DNA of 64,000 nucleotides, from positions 19,413 through 83,412 of the forward strand of contig CAVCUL010000008.1 of NCBI GenBank assembly GCA_963605415.1, read 5' to 3'. Each line of letters starts with the position of its first letter. Within the stretch, counting starts at the first letter, position 1. Below the pieces are notes generated by a model. The model ran no database searches, was not told where the DNA came from, and worked only from the letters and a program-made list of their open reading frames with translations. The translations under genes were made by a program, and so were the position numbers. Origin of the DNA: CAG-217 sp963605415. GTDB taxonomy: Bacteria > Bacillota > Clostridia > Oscillospirales > Acutalibacteraceae. Positions 7,187 through 16,300 of this stretch are shown in pieces.

Positions 7187-10100
7187 TCATTCCACGGATT
7201 TCAGCGCCTCCAGCATATCCACATTCTTCAGCCGACGGTGTACCCGCCAGCCTAAGAAGGCGGTAATGGCGGCGATCACCAGGGCTGGGATCAAAAAGGC
7301 TTTTGGTCCCAGCGCCGGGTTGAACATCACATCCTCCGGCGGCACAACGGTGATAATGTAGCGGTAGAGGGCGTCGCCGAACCCATAGCCCACCAGGGTG
7401 CCGATCACGGTGAGCAGCAGGGTCTCTCTGTAGATATACAGAGTCACTTCCTTATCATAGAACCCCAGCACCTTAACGGTGGACAGCTCTCGAATACGCT
7501 CGCACACATTGATATTGGTCAGGTTGTACAGAATCACCGCCGCCAGCAGCATGGCAACGAAGATCAGGATTTGCATGATCTGGTGCAGCGAGTGCACGAT
7601 GGTGTCGATCTGATTGGTCAGGGTGGTGTTCTGTACCACGCCTTTCACGCCGCTTAGGTCGATGAACCGGGCGGCCTGGGCCTGGGCGTTCTCTGTCGAG
7701 CGGTTCAGCAGGGTGACCAGGTGGGCGTTGGGGCAGTAGGTCTGGCCAATCACCGACTGATACCCGGCGCGGTTCATAAAGATAAAGTGCCCGGTGTACA
7801 TCTCTGTAATGGCGGTGACCTTGGCGGTGCGCTGGGTCTTGGCCGCGTCGTCAAAGGTGATGGTGTCGCCCGCCTGTACATCCAGCAGCTTGGCCAGTCG
7901 CTCGCTGATCACGCAGCCGTCGTCAGACAGGGTGATGGCTTGGCCGGTGGAGCGGTTGCGCAGGGTGATGTAGGTGGAGAGCTGGTCCTGGTCCTCCGGC
8001 ACGATCAGCTTGATCTCCTGGCTGTCGTTGTTTTGGCCGGCGGTTTTCGTTACGGTCTCGTAGTAGATGGCGGTTTGGTTCTTGACCTGGCCGTCCTTTA
8101 GCAGCGCGTCAATGTCTGCTTTCTGGCTGTCGTCCGGGTCGTCGGTCTCTGCCACGATCAGGTCGTACCGCATAATGTTGTTGAATTGCAGGTCCTTGAT
8201 CCCGGCCACGGAGTTTTGCACGCTAAGGCCGGCAAAGATCAGAGCCACGGAGCCGCACACGCCGAAAATAGTCATCAGCATACGCTTTTTGTAGCGGAAG
8301 ATGTTGCGGGCGGTGACCTTGTGGGTGAAGTTCATACGGTTCCATACCGGGGTGATCCGCTCCAGCAGGATCTTGGACCCGGCCACCGGGGGCTTGGGCT
8401 GCAACAAGGCGGCGGGGCGCTGTTTCAGCTCCCGCTGCGCCACCACAAAGGCAGGCACCACGGTGCACAGGAAAGCCAGCGCCAGGGAGATGGCGGTGAT
8501 CCCCGGGTAAAAATGCAGCTCGATCTTTGGGTAGGTAAAGCTCTTGCCGTAGGCGTTATAGACGATCAGCGGCAGCAGCGTGTGGCCGGCAATGATCCCC
8601 AGCAGGGCGCCGCTCATACCGGCGGACAGGCCATACAGGGTAAACTTCTTCATAATATCCCGGTTGTCGTAGCCCAGAGCTTTCAGCGTACCGGCGTTCA
8701 GCCGCTCCTCGTCTACAAAGCGGGTCATGGTGGTCAGGGTCACCAGTGCTGCCACAAAGTACAGGAAGATGGGGAAGATACCGCCCAGAGAGTCCACAAT
8801 GTTGGAGATACTGCCGTAGATACGGTAGCCCTCGGAGCCGGGGATCTCGCGGCGGGTGTCCATGGCGTAGACCGGTTGCTTCAGGCTGTTCAGCGCCCGG
8901 CGGGCAGAGGCTACTTTTTCCTCTGCGTCGCTGATCTTTTGCCGGGCTTCCGGCGCCTTTCTGTTGAATTCTTCCTGCCCGGCTTTCAGCTCCCGTTCAC
9001 CGGCGGAAATTTTCTTTTGTGCCGCAGTCAGCTGGGCCTTGGCGGCAGCCAGCTTTTCATCGGCGGCCGCTTTTTCCCGGTCGTAGTCGGCCTGCGCGCT
9101 CCTCAGTTGGGCTTTCTTTTGGCTCAGGGTCCTGCCGGCAGCGGTGATCTGGGCTTTGGCGGACTGTACTTCCTTTTCCTTGGCGGCGTAGTCGCCCTCG
9201 CCCTGGTCCAGCTGCTTTTTGGCGGCGGCCAGTTCCTCCTGGGCGCCCTGGGCCTGCTTGGCAGCGGCGTTGTAGGCAGCCCACTTTGCCTCCAGCTGTT
9301 TTTTGCTGGTCACCAGCTCTTGCAGCTGCTTATACTGGTCTGCGGGCAGCGTTTTTTGCAGGATGGGCAGCGACACCTCGATCTGGTCAATGGTCATACC
9401 GGTAGAGGCCTCTGCGGCGGCGATCTCTTTGTCCAGTTCCTTTTGGGCAGTGGTCAGCTGGGCCTTTTGCCGGTGCAGTTCCTCTATCTGCGCGGCTTTT
9501 TTGTTATAGTCCGCCCAGTTTTTGTCCAGCTTGCGCCGCGCGGCAGCCAGTTGGCTCTCCGCCTGCTCCAGCTGGGCCTTTTTGGCGGTGTATTGGCTCT
9601 CTGCCTGCTCGATCTGCTTTTGCCCGTCGGTCAGCTGCTTTTGGGTGGCGGCGAATTTCTGCTTAGCCTGGGCGGACTGGGTGTTGTAGGCGTCCAGGTT
9701 CTCCTGATAGGTCTTTTTGGCCGTGTTCAGCTGCTTTTCGCTGTCTGTCAGCTTCTTTTCCGTGTCTGCCAGTTCTTTTTTGCTCTTGTCGATCTTGGCC
9801 TGGGCCTGGTCGATCTTCTCCTGATACTGGGTCTGAATGGCAGCCAGGCGGGTAGAGGGCTGGTCAGCCAGCAGCCGGTTCAACTCCTCCTTGTGGGCAG
9901 TGATAAGCCGGGTGTATTCGTCCGAATAGGGGCTGATCCCCTTGGTGTCCGTAAAGGACAGCCGGGCGATCATATACACATCGGAGTCAAAGGCAGCGGG
10001 GGTCACCACAGCGTAGCCTTGCAGCTCGCCGGTGCCGGCGGTGGACTGGCCCATATTGATACTGGACAGCAGCTCGCCGGAGTTGACGAACCCTACAATG

Positions 10101-10594
10101 TGAAAGTCGTGGTGCCGGAGCACTGTGCTGCCGGTGATGTCCTCTTTTTCCGTTACGGACAGGGTGTCGTTTAGCTGATATTGGTCGGCCAGGTCGGCGG
10201 CCACGGCGATCTCGTCACTGGTCTTGGGCATTCGCCCGCGCACCACTTCATATTCGGAAATGCCCTCTGTGGCGGAGAAAATGCGTATGCTGGTGGTGGT
10301 ATCCGCCAGCACCACATCCTTTAAGTAGCCGTAGGCGATCTTGTCTGCGCCGGACACTCGATCAATGGCGGCCACATTGTCTGCGTCTATGCCGTAGTCG
10401 CCGATAACGCTGATGTCCGCCACCTTCAGCTGCTCAAAATAGCTTTCGCCGGTCTGGCGCATATCCGGGCCGGCCGCTTGCAGCCCCACCAGGGCAAAGG
10501 AGCCCAGCGCCACCAGGCAGAGGATGGAAAAGAACCGCCCCTTGGATTTGGAAAAGCAGGTGTGTATCTCTTTCCATAAGGCTTTTTTCTTCAT
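7187..10594 (-). CDS. FtsX-type ABC transporter permease with long periplasmic-side coiled coil
   Basis: About 1135 residues. One N-terminal membrane helix (around 20-40) is followed by a MacB-like extracytoplasmic domain, a ~300-residue Gln/Lys/Ala-rich coiled coil (roughly residues 240-560), then an FtsX domain with three helices (about 595-760) and a second extracytoplasmic part plus FtsX domain at the C-terminus. This is the layout of large Firmicutes permeases in type VII ABC systems, which use ATP to move substrates or mechanically act at the cell surface rather than pump through the membrane. The ATG at 10594 is chosen because AGGCGGTGA lies directly upstream; a GTG at 10603 is weaker. 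Paired with the ATPase gene ahead; substrate unknown. Confidence 0.88.
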   Translation of the reverse strand: MKKKALWKEIHTCFSKSKGRFFSILCLVALGSFALVGLQAAGPDMRQTGESYFEQLKVADISVIGDYGIDADNVAAIDRVSGADKIAYGYLKDVVLADTTTSIRIFSATEGISEYEVVRGRMPKTSDEIAVAADLADQYQLNDTLSVTEKEDITGSTVLRHHDFHIVGFVNSGELLSSINMGQSTAGTGELQGYAVVTPAAFDSDVYMIARLSFTDTKGISPYSDEYTRLITAHKEELNRLLADQPSTRLAAIQTQYQEKIDQAQAKIDKSKKELADTEKKLTDSEKQLNTAKKTYQENLDAYNTQSAQAKQKFAATQKQLTDGQKQIEQAESQYTAKKAQLEQAESQLAAARRKLDKNWADYNKKAAQIEELHRQKAQLTTAQKELDKEIAAAEASTGMTIDQIEVSLPILQKTLPADQYKQLQELVTSKKQLEAKWAAYNAAAKQAQGAQEELAAAKKQLDQGEGDYAAKEKEVQSAKAQITAAGRTLSQKKAQLRSAQADYDREKAAADEKLAAAKAQLTAAQKKISAGERELKAGQEEFNRKAPEARQKISDAEEKVASARRALNSLKQPVYAMDTRREIPGSEGYRIYGSISNIVDSLGGIFPIFLYFVAALVTLTTMTRFVDEERLNAGTLKALGYDNRDIMKKFTLYGLSAGMSGALLGIIAGHTLLPLIVYNAYGKSFTYPKIELHFYPGITAISLALAFLCTVVPAFVVAQRELKQRPAALLQPKPPVAGSKILLERITPVWNRMNFTHKVTARNIFRYKKRMLMTIFGVCGSVALIFAGLSVQNSVAGIKDLQFNNIMRYDLIVAETDDPDDSQKADIDALLKDGQVKNQTAIYYETVTKTAGQNNDSQEIKLIVPEDQDQLSTYITLRNRSTGQAITLSDDGCVISERLAKLLDVQAGDTITFDDAAKTQRTAKVTAITEMYTGHFIFMNRAGYQSVIGQTYCPNAHLVTLLNRSTENAQAQAARFIDLSGVKGVVQNTTLTNQIDTIVHSLHQIMQILIFVAMLLAAVILYNLTNINVCERIRELSTVKVLGFYDKEVTLYIYRETLLLTVIGTLVGYGFGDALYRYIITVVPPEDVMFNPALGPKAFLIPALVIAAITAFLGWRVHRRLKNVDMLEALKSVE

Positions 10595-10609
10595 TGCAGT
10601 CACCGCCTT

Positions 10610-11311
10610 TTACCACTCAATATCCGCAATGCACTGCGGGTGTTCGTTGATCTCAATGGATTTGACCGTGCCGTCGTGCATACGGATCACCCGGTCCGCA
10701 ATGGGCGCAATGGCGGCGTTGTGGGTGACGATGATCACTGTGGCGCCCTCCTTGCGGCTGCGGTCTTGCAGGATTTGCAGCACCTGCTTGCCGGTTTGGT
10801 AATCCAGGGCGCCGGTAGGCTCGTCGCACAGCAGGATCTTGGGGTTCTTGGCCACAGCGCGGGCTATGGCTACCCGTTGCTGCTCGCCGCCGGACAGCTG
10901 GGCGGGAAAGTTGTTGATCCGCCCGGCCAGCCCCACATCGTTCAGCACCTGTACCGGGTCCAGTGCGTCTTTGACGATCTCAGACGCCAGCTCCACATTC
11001 TCCTTGGCGGTCAGGTTCTGTACCAGGTTGTAAAACTGGAACACAAAGCCCACATCGTTGCGCCGGTAGGTAATGCGCTGGGTGGGGGAGTAGGCGGCAA
11101 TGTCCTTGCCGTCAATAATGACCCGGCCCTCGTCGTTGGTGTCCATACCGCCCAGTATGTTCAGCACGGTGGATTTGCCGGCGCCGGAGCTGCCCAGGAT
11201 GATCGCCAGCTCGCCCTTTTCAATGGAGAAGTTCACATCCCGGTTGGCCTCGATCACGGTGTCGCCGGTCTTATAGCGTTTGTAACTGTGTTCTACTTCA
11301 ATGTAACTCAT
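10610..11311 (-). CDS. ABC transporter ATP-binding protein (MacB/LolD type)
   Basis: 233 residues with all ATPase motifs: Walker A GSSGAGKST, Q-loop in VFQFYNL, signature LSGGEQQRVAIARA, Walker B ILLCDEPTGALD and the switch His in VTHN. This pattern, including DEPTGALD, is that of ATPases driving FtsX/MacB permeases. It overlaps nothing but lies 15 nt before the permease start and 9 nt after the small upstream gene, so the three form an operon under a divergent TetR regulator. Confidence 0.95.
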   Translation of the reverse strand: MSYIEVEHSYKRYKTGDTVIEANRDVNFSIEKGELAIILGSSGAGKSTVLNILGGMDTNDEGRVIIDGKDIAAYSPTQRITYRRNDVGFVFQFYNLVQNLTAKENVELASEIVKDALDPVQVLNDVGLAGRINNFPAQLSGGEQQRVAIARAVAKNPKILLCDEPTGALDYQTGKQVLQILQDRSRKEGATVIIVTHNAAIAPIADRVIRMHDGTVKSIEINEHPQCIADIEW

Positions 11312-11320
11312 ATTTTGCTC

Positions 11321-11617
11321 CTATTCTTCGATCTCTTCGCCGGTCAGGCGAAAGGCGTAGCGCCCGCCGGTCACTTGCAGATCCAGCAGCTTGCCGGTAA
11401 CTGCCCCGGTGGCCGTAAACGGGAATGTGATCAGTTTGGTGGTCATTGTGCCGGTCAAGGCAATGGTGCCGCTGGGGGTAATGGCGCCGCTGACCGGATT
11501 GCTGTTGCCCAGCACCGTTAAGGTGCCTGCCAGGCTGCCCCCCTGCTGGTTCAGTTCCAGCTGACCCAGCCGCAGCCCCAGGGGCGCGTGCAGGGCAATG
11601 TTGTATTTTCGTTCCAT
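11321..11617 (-). CDS. Small beta-rich protein of unknown function heading the ABC operon
   Basis: 98 residues, preceded by AAGGAGGACCC. The sequence alternates Gly/Thr/Ser with hydrophobics, suggesting a single beta-sandwich or barrel; no signal peptide or membrane helix. Position as first gene of the exporter operon suggests a role tied to the transporter or its substrate. Not recognised. Confidence 0.6.
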   Translation of the reverse strand: MERKYNIALHAPLGLRLGQLELNQQGGSLAGTLTVLGNSNPVSGAITPSGTIALTGTMTTKLITFPFTATGAVTGKLLDLQVTGGRYAFRLTGEEIEE

Positions 11618-11666
11618 TGGGTCCTCCTTTCTGCTTTCGATGGGTAGTTTACCGCGGCAGACAGCA

Positions 11667-11690
11667 AAAAACCACGGTCAAAACCGTGGC
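11667..11690 (-). terminator. Terminator-like hairpin in the ABC operon leader (possible attenuator)
   Basis: Reverse strand: CCACGGT-TTTG-ACCGTGG followed by TTTTTT, about 50 nt before the first gene of the operon. No minus-strand gene lies upstream, so only the operon's own leader transcript could be stopped here. Confidence 0.5.
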
Positions 11691-11749
11691 ATTTGGGTAA
11701 ATACGGACAAATGATACCCATTTGTGGGTCAAATTTTGCCCGCAGGGTC

Positions 11750-11777
11750 TTGCATATTTGCCGGTCATTTGTATAAT
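11750..11777 (+). promoter_or_regulatory. Promoter of the TetR gene
   Basis: TTGCAT (11750-11755), 16-bp spacer, TATAAT (11772-11777), 22 bp before the start codon. Inverted words TTTGGGTA/TACCCATTT and ACCCA-TTTG-TGGGT between 11692 and 11731 are candidates for the regulator's operator. Confidence 0.6.
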
Positions 11778-11799
11778 AAAGGTAAAGGGGGTGCCCGGT

Positions 11800-12375
11800 A
11801 TGACTCATGAAGAGGCTACGCTGCAAACCAAGCAGGCGCTGGCGGCCAGCTTAAAGAAGTTTATGCGCCAAAAGAGCCTGAGCAAGATCACGGTAACGGA
11901 GATCATCACCGACTGCAATGTAAACCGCAAAACTTTCTATTATCATTTTGAGGATATTTACGCCCTGCTCAAGTGGATGTTGGAGCAAGAGGCCATTGAG
12001 GTGGTCAAGAATTACGACCTGCTGCTGGATTATGAGGACGCGGTGCGCTTTGTGGTGGGGTATATCAAGGAGAACGAGCATATCCTGAACTGCGCCTACG
12101 ACAGTATGGGGCGAGATGAGCTAAAGCGGTTCTTTTATAATGATTTTGTGTCCCTGTCCCGCCAGGTGATCGTGGAGGCGGAGCGCCAGAGCGGTCTGGC
12201 GGTGACGGAGGAGTTTAAGGACTTTCTGTGCGACTTTATCACCGAGGCCATTGCCGGATTGCTGGTCAACAGTTTTAGAAGTAAGGACGGCTTGCAGCAG
12301 GATCGGGTGATCGCCAACTTGACGGTGATCCTGGGCTCCCTGCCGGATATGCTGCGCCGCGCCCCGCAAAAGTAG
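11800..12375 (+). CDS. TetR/AcrR-family regulator, divergent to the ABC operon
   Basis: 191 residues from the ATG at 11800, which follows AAAGGGGGTG. Residues ~10-60 form the TetR helix-turn-helix (ITVTEIITDCNVNRKTFYYHF), and the remainder is a helical ligand/dimerisation domain of the DhaS/TetR_C_8-like size. Genes of this type usually repress the divergent operon, here the FtsX exporter. Effector unknown. Confidence 0.85.
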   Translation: MTHEEATLQTKQALAASLKKFMRQKSLSKITVTEIITDCNVNRKTFYYHFEDIYALLKWMLEQEAIEVVKNYDLLLDYEDAVRFVVGYIKENEHILNCAYDSMGRDELKRFFYNDFVSLSRQVIVEAERQSGLAVTEEFKDFLCDFITEAIAGLLVNSFRSKDGLQQDRVIANLTVILGSLPDMLRRAPQK

Positions 12376-12435
12376 GGGTAAAGAGTGGGGACAAAGCAGG
12401 CGGATGGTTCGTTCTTTTCTGCATTAAAAATAAAA

Positions 12436-12760
12436 AGGCTCCCCTTTTATGTAATAAAGGGGAGCCGGCGCGCTTGCGCGACTGAGGGGATAAAATAACC
12501 GGCCCGATGTGGGCATCGGGCCCTACATTTCTTTGATTTATTCAATTCAATTTTGTAGGGTGCGATGCCTACATCGCACCGCAATCCCTCAGTCAGTTGC
12601 GCTGACAGTACCTAACTAGTGCCCGTCCCCTCTGTCGCTGCGCGACATCTCCCCGCACTGCGGGGAGTCACCCTTTGCAAGGGGGGGCTTGGAGCTTGTA
12701 ACCGATAAGCCTCCCTTGTAAAGGGAGGTGGGTTTGCCGTAGGCAAACGCGGAGGGATTT
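12436..12760. repeat. Cluster of dispersed hairpin repeats
   Basis: The 430-bp gap between tetR and the HD gene holds no gene. It contains: GGCTCCCC/GGGGAGCC plus the variable hairpin GCGCGCTTGCGCG and CTGAGGGG (12438-12490); a GTAGGG-type hairpin inverted (12500-12530) and direct (12553-12582, GCGATG/CATCGC arms); AATCCCTCAGTC with variable hairpin CAGTTGCGCTG (12583-12607); a CCCCTCTGTCGCTGCGCGACATCTCCCCGC block with GGGGAG arms (12625-12690); and CCTCCCTTGTAAAGGGAGG with variable hairpin GTTTGCC/GGCAAAC and GGAGGGATT (12710-12759). Confidence 0.75.
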
Positions 12761-12807
12761 TTGTGTCCCCACATTATACGCTATAAACTTGAACCGGAGG
12801 GAGCGGT

Positions 12808-13359
12808 ATGTATAAACCCATTTCAACCTATACCGGGCGGCATTTTGACCCGTACCACGCGGTGGCGGCGGATCTGGATGTGCGGGATATTGCCCACGCC
12901 CAGTCCCTGATGACCCGGGCCAACGGCCACTTCCCGGTGTTTTACTCTGTGGGCCAGCATTCTTTGGCTTGCGCCCGGGAGGCGCTGGCGCGGGGCGAGG
13001 AGCGCCAAACGGCGCTGTTTTGCCTGCTCCATGACGGTGCGGAGGCGTATATGAGCGATGTGACCCGGCCGGTGAAGGCCCGGCTGCCAGAATTCGTCCG
13101 GGCAGAGGAGCGGCTGCTGGCGCTGCTGTTTGACACTTTGGCAGGCGCTCGCCCCACCCCGGCGCAGTGGCAGACGGTCACGGAGATCGACAACGCCATG
13201 CTGTCGGCAGAATTTTTGCATTTTACCGGCGAGGTGATCCCCAGGTCCGCACCGCCCCTGCAACGCACCCCGGATTGGGCGCAGCAGCCTTTTGACCGGG
13301 TGGAGCAGGATTTTTTGGTTCTGTATGCGCGTTTGCAGGCAAACACAAAGGATAAGTAA
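12808..13359 (+). CDS. HD-domain phosphohydrolase (YfbR/5'-nucleotidase-like)
   Basis: 183 residues. The metal ligands of the HD superfamily are visible: H in SVGQHSLA, HD in CLLHDGAEAY and a later Asp in EIDNAML. The arrangement fits the YfbR-like deoxynucleotide 5'-nucleotidase group, which trims nucleotide pools; this is family inference. GGAGGGAGCGGT precedes the start, and a strong terminator follows the gene. Confidence 0.8.
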   Translation: MYKPISTYTGRHFDPYHAVAADLDVRDIAHAQSLMTRANGHFPVFYSVGQHSLACAREALARGEERQTALFCLLHDGAEAYMSDVTRPVKARLPEFVRAEERLLALLFDTLAGARPTPAQWQTVTEIDNAMLSAEFLHFTGEVIPRSAPPLQRTPDWAQQPFDRVEQDFLVLYARLQANTKDK

Positions 13360-13377
13360 ACCGAATAGATGCAAAGA

Positions 13378-13414
13378 AATGCCATCGCGAGTGTATACAC
13401 GCGGTGGCATTTTT
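13378..13414 (+). terminator. Terminator of the HD phosphohydrolase gene
   Basis: Stem AATGCCATCGCG/CGCGGTGGCATT followed by TTTT. It also stands at the 3' side of the convergent GH25 genes. Confidence 0.85.
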
Positions 13415-13437
13415 GGTTGAATATCCGTCGCAATCTG

Positions 13438-15240
13438 TTACTTAACCCGTACAGCGCGGGCGGCGGTGTAGCTGCCGTAGTAGCGGGTATTGCCCACGGT
13501 GGTGTAGGGGCGCAGGCGCACATAGTAGGTGCGGCCGGCCTTGGCGGTTTTGATATTCGTTGAGGTCTTGCCGCTGTTTATATAAACGGTCTTTTTGTCG
13601 CCGGAGAAGTCCTTTTTGGTAGAATACTGCACCGCATAGCCGTTGCATTTTACTTTGTTCCAGCGCAGGGTGATCTGCTGCTTTTTTTGGGATTTTGCGC
13701 TGGTGCACTTGGTGGCGGTGGGGCGGGTGGTCGTCTCCAGTCGAGTGCCCTTACCGCCCTCTTTGGTCTTGGAGTCCACCGTGTAGGGCGCTACAAAAAA
13801 GTAGTATTTGGTGCCCGGATTGGCACCGCTGCCCTTGAATGTATAGCTGCGGGCGGTGGTGGTGGCCAGTTTTTTCGTCTGCTTTTTAGAGGCAATGTAT
13901 TGGTACACCACATAGCCGTCGGCGCCGGGCTTTTTGCTCCATTGCAGCGTGATAGAGCCGGTGGCGGTCTTTTGCATTTTCAGCCCGGTGACGGTGCCCG
14001 GCAGGGCGTGCTTGGCATTGACTTTAGAATAAGGACCCCGGTAAGCGGTTGTGCCTCGGTAAGCCGCCACCTGCACATCATACAAATTGGTGTCCGTCAG
14101 ATTGTTTAGATCCACTCGATTGGTGCTCACCGTCTTGTCAAAGCCCTTGCCGGTGGTGTGGTTGATGACCTTGACCAGATAGGCGTTGGCGCCGGGGGTG
14201 GCGTTCCAGGTATAGGTGAGCCGGGTCTTGGAGCGGCTCTCCAGCGTTAGGCCGGTGACCTGGGCGGGCAGGATCTTAAAGCGATAGTACCACCGCCGCC
14301 CGGTGTAAGTGCCCAGTCCCTGGGCGGTGATAGTGGCCATACCCACCGCTTTATTATTGGTATAAATCAGCGTGTAGTCCTGCCCCGGTGTCAGCGCGAT
14401 GCCGTCCTCGCCGGTAATGGCGGGGGCGGGGGTAATGGCCTTGCCGGTGTAGGTCTTGCTCCCCAGCAGGGTGGCAGAGCCGGGCAGGTTGTTTTTGTTG
14501 CCGTACAGAAAGTCCATATCCGTGTTGCCGTTGACCCCGGCCACCTTGCCGTTGTCGGCGTACTGCCACATCAGGTAGTCGCCGTCGTACTTGCAGGTTT
14601 TGGAGCCGTACTCCGCCACCCACAGGGCGTAGCGGCCCCGGGTTTCCTGCTCAATGTAGTCCATAAGCGGGCTGCGGCTCATATATAGCCCCGGGGTGTG
14701 CCCGGCAGCGGCGATAATGCTGCAAAAATGCTCTACCAGCTGGGTGCAAAAGGCCTTGCCCTTGTTCAGCTGGCTGCGCTCCTCCAGGTCGTAGAACACC
14801 GGCAGGTCCAGGGTGCGGCTGCCCAGCACTTGCAGGCACAGGCGGGCCTCCTTCTCCACATCCGCCACACTTTGGGCGTAGGAGTACCAGTAGATGCCCA
14901 CCGGCAGCCCGGCGGCGGTGGCGTTCTTAAAGTTGGTGGCAAAGTAGCTGTCTTCCTGACTGGCGTTTTTGCCGTACCCAGCCCGGAGAATGGCAAAGTC
15001 AATGCCGTCGTTCTTTATCTTTTTCCAGTCCACTTTTTCCTGCCAGGCAGAGATGTCTACACCGCTCAGCACCTCCAGCTTGTCAAACCGGGCGTTGTGG
15101 GTGTAGCTTTTGCCGGTGTATTTGGACTTCATGGTGGCGGCCTGGGCTGCGCCCGCCGTGGGCAGCAGCGCGGTAAAGGCTACCAGCACCGCCAGCAGTA
15201 CGGCGTTGACGGAAAATAATCGTCTTTTTGTTTTTTTCAT
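13438..15240 (-). CDS. Secreted GH25 lysozyme with Ig-like and fibronectin III repeats
   Basis: 600 residues. A signal peptide (~1-34) is followed by a GH25 catalytic domain (~58-250) with GVDISAWQ, the YDLEER acidic pair and the WVAEYG...DYLMWQY end of the barrel. Next comes an Ig-like segment (LLGSKTYTGKAITP..., ~255-330), then about three Fn3-type repeats to the C-terminus. GH25 enzymes cleave the beta-1,4 MurNAc-GlcNAc bond of peptidoglycan; the repeats probably hold it on the wall. The ATG overlaps the stop of the upstream GH25 gene (TAATG), so translation is coupled. Confidence 0.92.
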   Translation of the reverse strand: MKKTKRRLFSVNAVLLAVLVAFTALLPTAGAAQAATMKSKYTGKSYTHNARFDKLEVLSGVDISAWQEKVDWKKIKNDGIDFAILRAGYGKNASQEDSYFATNFKNATAAGLPVGIYWYSYAQSVADVEKEARLCLQVLGSRTLDLPVFYDLEERSQLNKGKAFCTQLVEHFCSIIAAAGHTPGLYMSRSPLMDYIEQETRGRYALWVAEYGSKTCKYDGDYLMWQYADNGKVAGVNGNTDMDFLYGNKNNLPGSATLLGSKTYTGKAITPAPAITGEDGIALTPGQDYTLIYTNNKAVGMATITAQGLGTYTGRRWYYRFKILPAQVTGLTLESRSKTRLTYTWNATPGANAYLVKVINHTTGKGFDKTVSTNRVDLNNLTDTNLYDVQVAAYRGTTAYRGPYSKVNAKHALPGTVTGLKMQKTATGSITLQWSKKPGADGYVVYQYIASKKQTKKLATTTARSYTFKGSGANPGTKYYFFVAPYTVDSKTKEGGKGTRLETTTRPTATKCTSAKSQKKQQITLRWNKVKCNGYAVQYSTKKDFSGDKKTVYINSGKTSTNIKTAKAGRTYYVRLRPYTTVGNTRYYGSYTAARAVRVK

Positions 15241-16106
15241 TAGGAACCTCCCAGGTACCAGCGGTCCAGATCAATGTATTTGCTACCGTTGCCATCTATT
15301 TTGCCGGATTTGGAATATTGCCAAATGTCAAAATCCCCGGTATAGGTGACGGCGCTGTTGTAGTCCGCCACCCAGCGCAGGGTACCCTTGGGCAGCGAAG
15401 ACGCGTCGAATTTAGAAATGTAAAAGTGCGAGTTGGCGTATACTCCGGCGGTGTAGCCGTCAGCGGTAACGGTGTTGCAAAAGGCGGTAAGCGCCTGGGT
15501 AGCGTCCTTCTTGCTTACATTTGCTTCGTACAGCCGACCGGCGTGTTCTCCGTCGGCATTGTAGCCGTATTCATAGTCGATAATCAGCGGCAGTTCCACC
15601 TTGGCAAAGCGTACGGCCTCCAGCACGAATTGGGCTTCCTCTCGGGCTTCTTCCTCCGTGGTGGCCTGGGAGAAAAAGTATACCCCCACCGGCACTCCGG
15701 CCTTGCGGGCGGCCTTTAGATTTTCTTTTGCGGTTTTGTCTGCGTGGAGCTCGCCGTCGGTGTAGCCCCGGTAGCCCACCCGGATAAAGGCAAATTTGGC
15801 GCTCTTTGCCAGGGCGGTCCAGTCCACATCGCCGTTGTGCTCGGAAATGTCTACCCCCTCTACATAGGGGTCGTCGGTGCCAAAGTCATAGGTCACTCGT
15901 TGGTGGCGGCCCCCCAGTGTCAGTACCGCGGCAACCAGTGCGCCGATAATTATCAGTGCCAGTGCCGCCTGTACCCACCGGTTGGCCAGCAGGGGGCGAC
16001 TGCCGATTTTGCGTTTTCCCTTGCGCCGGGTAGTGCCTGCGGACTTTTTGCGGGTGCTTTTCCGCCGGGTGTTGGTTTTTGCAGGTTTTTTTCGTTCGTT
16101 TGCCAT
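15240..16106 (-). CDS. Membrane-anchored GH25 family lysozyme
   Basis: 288 residues from the ATG at 16106 (GGAG 6 nt upstream; an earlier in-frame ATG at 16220 lies above the promoter). A very basic N-terminus (~1-45, Lys/Arg/Thr) leads into one membrane helix (~48-68), then a GH25 domain with GVDISEHNGDVDW, IIDYEYG and DIWQYSKSGK. Unlike the following gene there are no repeat domains. It probably works tethered at the outer membrane face, trimming glycan strands, while the coupled partner is released to the wall. Confidence 0.9.
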   Translation of the reverse strand: MANERKKPAKTNTRRKSTRKKSAGTTRRKGKRKIGSRPLLANRWVQAALALIIIGALVAAVLTLGGRHQRVTYDFGTDDPYVEGVDISEHNGDVDWTALAKSAKFAFIRVGYRGYTDGELHADKTAKENLKAARKAGVPVGVYFFSQATTEEEAREEAQFVLEAVRFAKVELPLIIDYEYGYNADGEHAGRLYEANVSKKDATQALTAFCNTVTADGYTAGVYANSHFYISKFDASSLPKGTLRWVADYNSAVTYTGDFDIWQYSKSGKIDGNGSKYIDLDRWYLGGS

Positions 16107-16142
16107 GCCTTGCTCCGCTTTGTCTGATAAATGATCCTTTTC

Positions 16143-16171
16143 ATAGTAATACAAAGCAGGGGGTGGGTCAA
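16143..16171 (-). promoter_or_regulatory. Promoter of the GH25 operon
   Basis: Reverse strand TTGACC (16166-16171), 17-bp spacer, TACTAT (16143-16148), about 37 nt before the start. Confidence 0.65.
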
Positions 16172-16236
16172 GAGCAGTGCACCAAAATTTACAATTCTGC
16201 CGTTTTTTGTCAGTTATCATGGTTTAAAGCAATTTC

Positions 16237-16265
16237 TTGACAAGCGATCCCGGGCAGTATAATAT
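16237..16265 (+). promoter_or_regulatory. Promoter of the DAHP synthase gene
   Basis: TTGACA (16237-16242) with TAATAT at 17 bp (16260-16265) or TATAAT at 15 bp (16258-16263). Confidence 0.7.
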
Positions 16266-16300
16266 AATAGGTATCACAGGATAGAAATCAGGTAAAATCG

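Noticed and set aside
8186..10174. 662-codon plus-strand frame opposite the ABC permease
   Set aside because: Lies antisense to a clear FtsX permease with coiled coil; the Gly/Leu/Gln-rich text is the mirror of that coiled coil and has no ribosome site.
12438..12465. Hairpin as tetR terminator
   Set aside because: The T run is on the wrong side for the plus strand; the sequence is a copy of the dispersed repeat module in inverted orientation.
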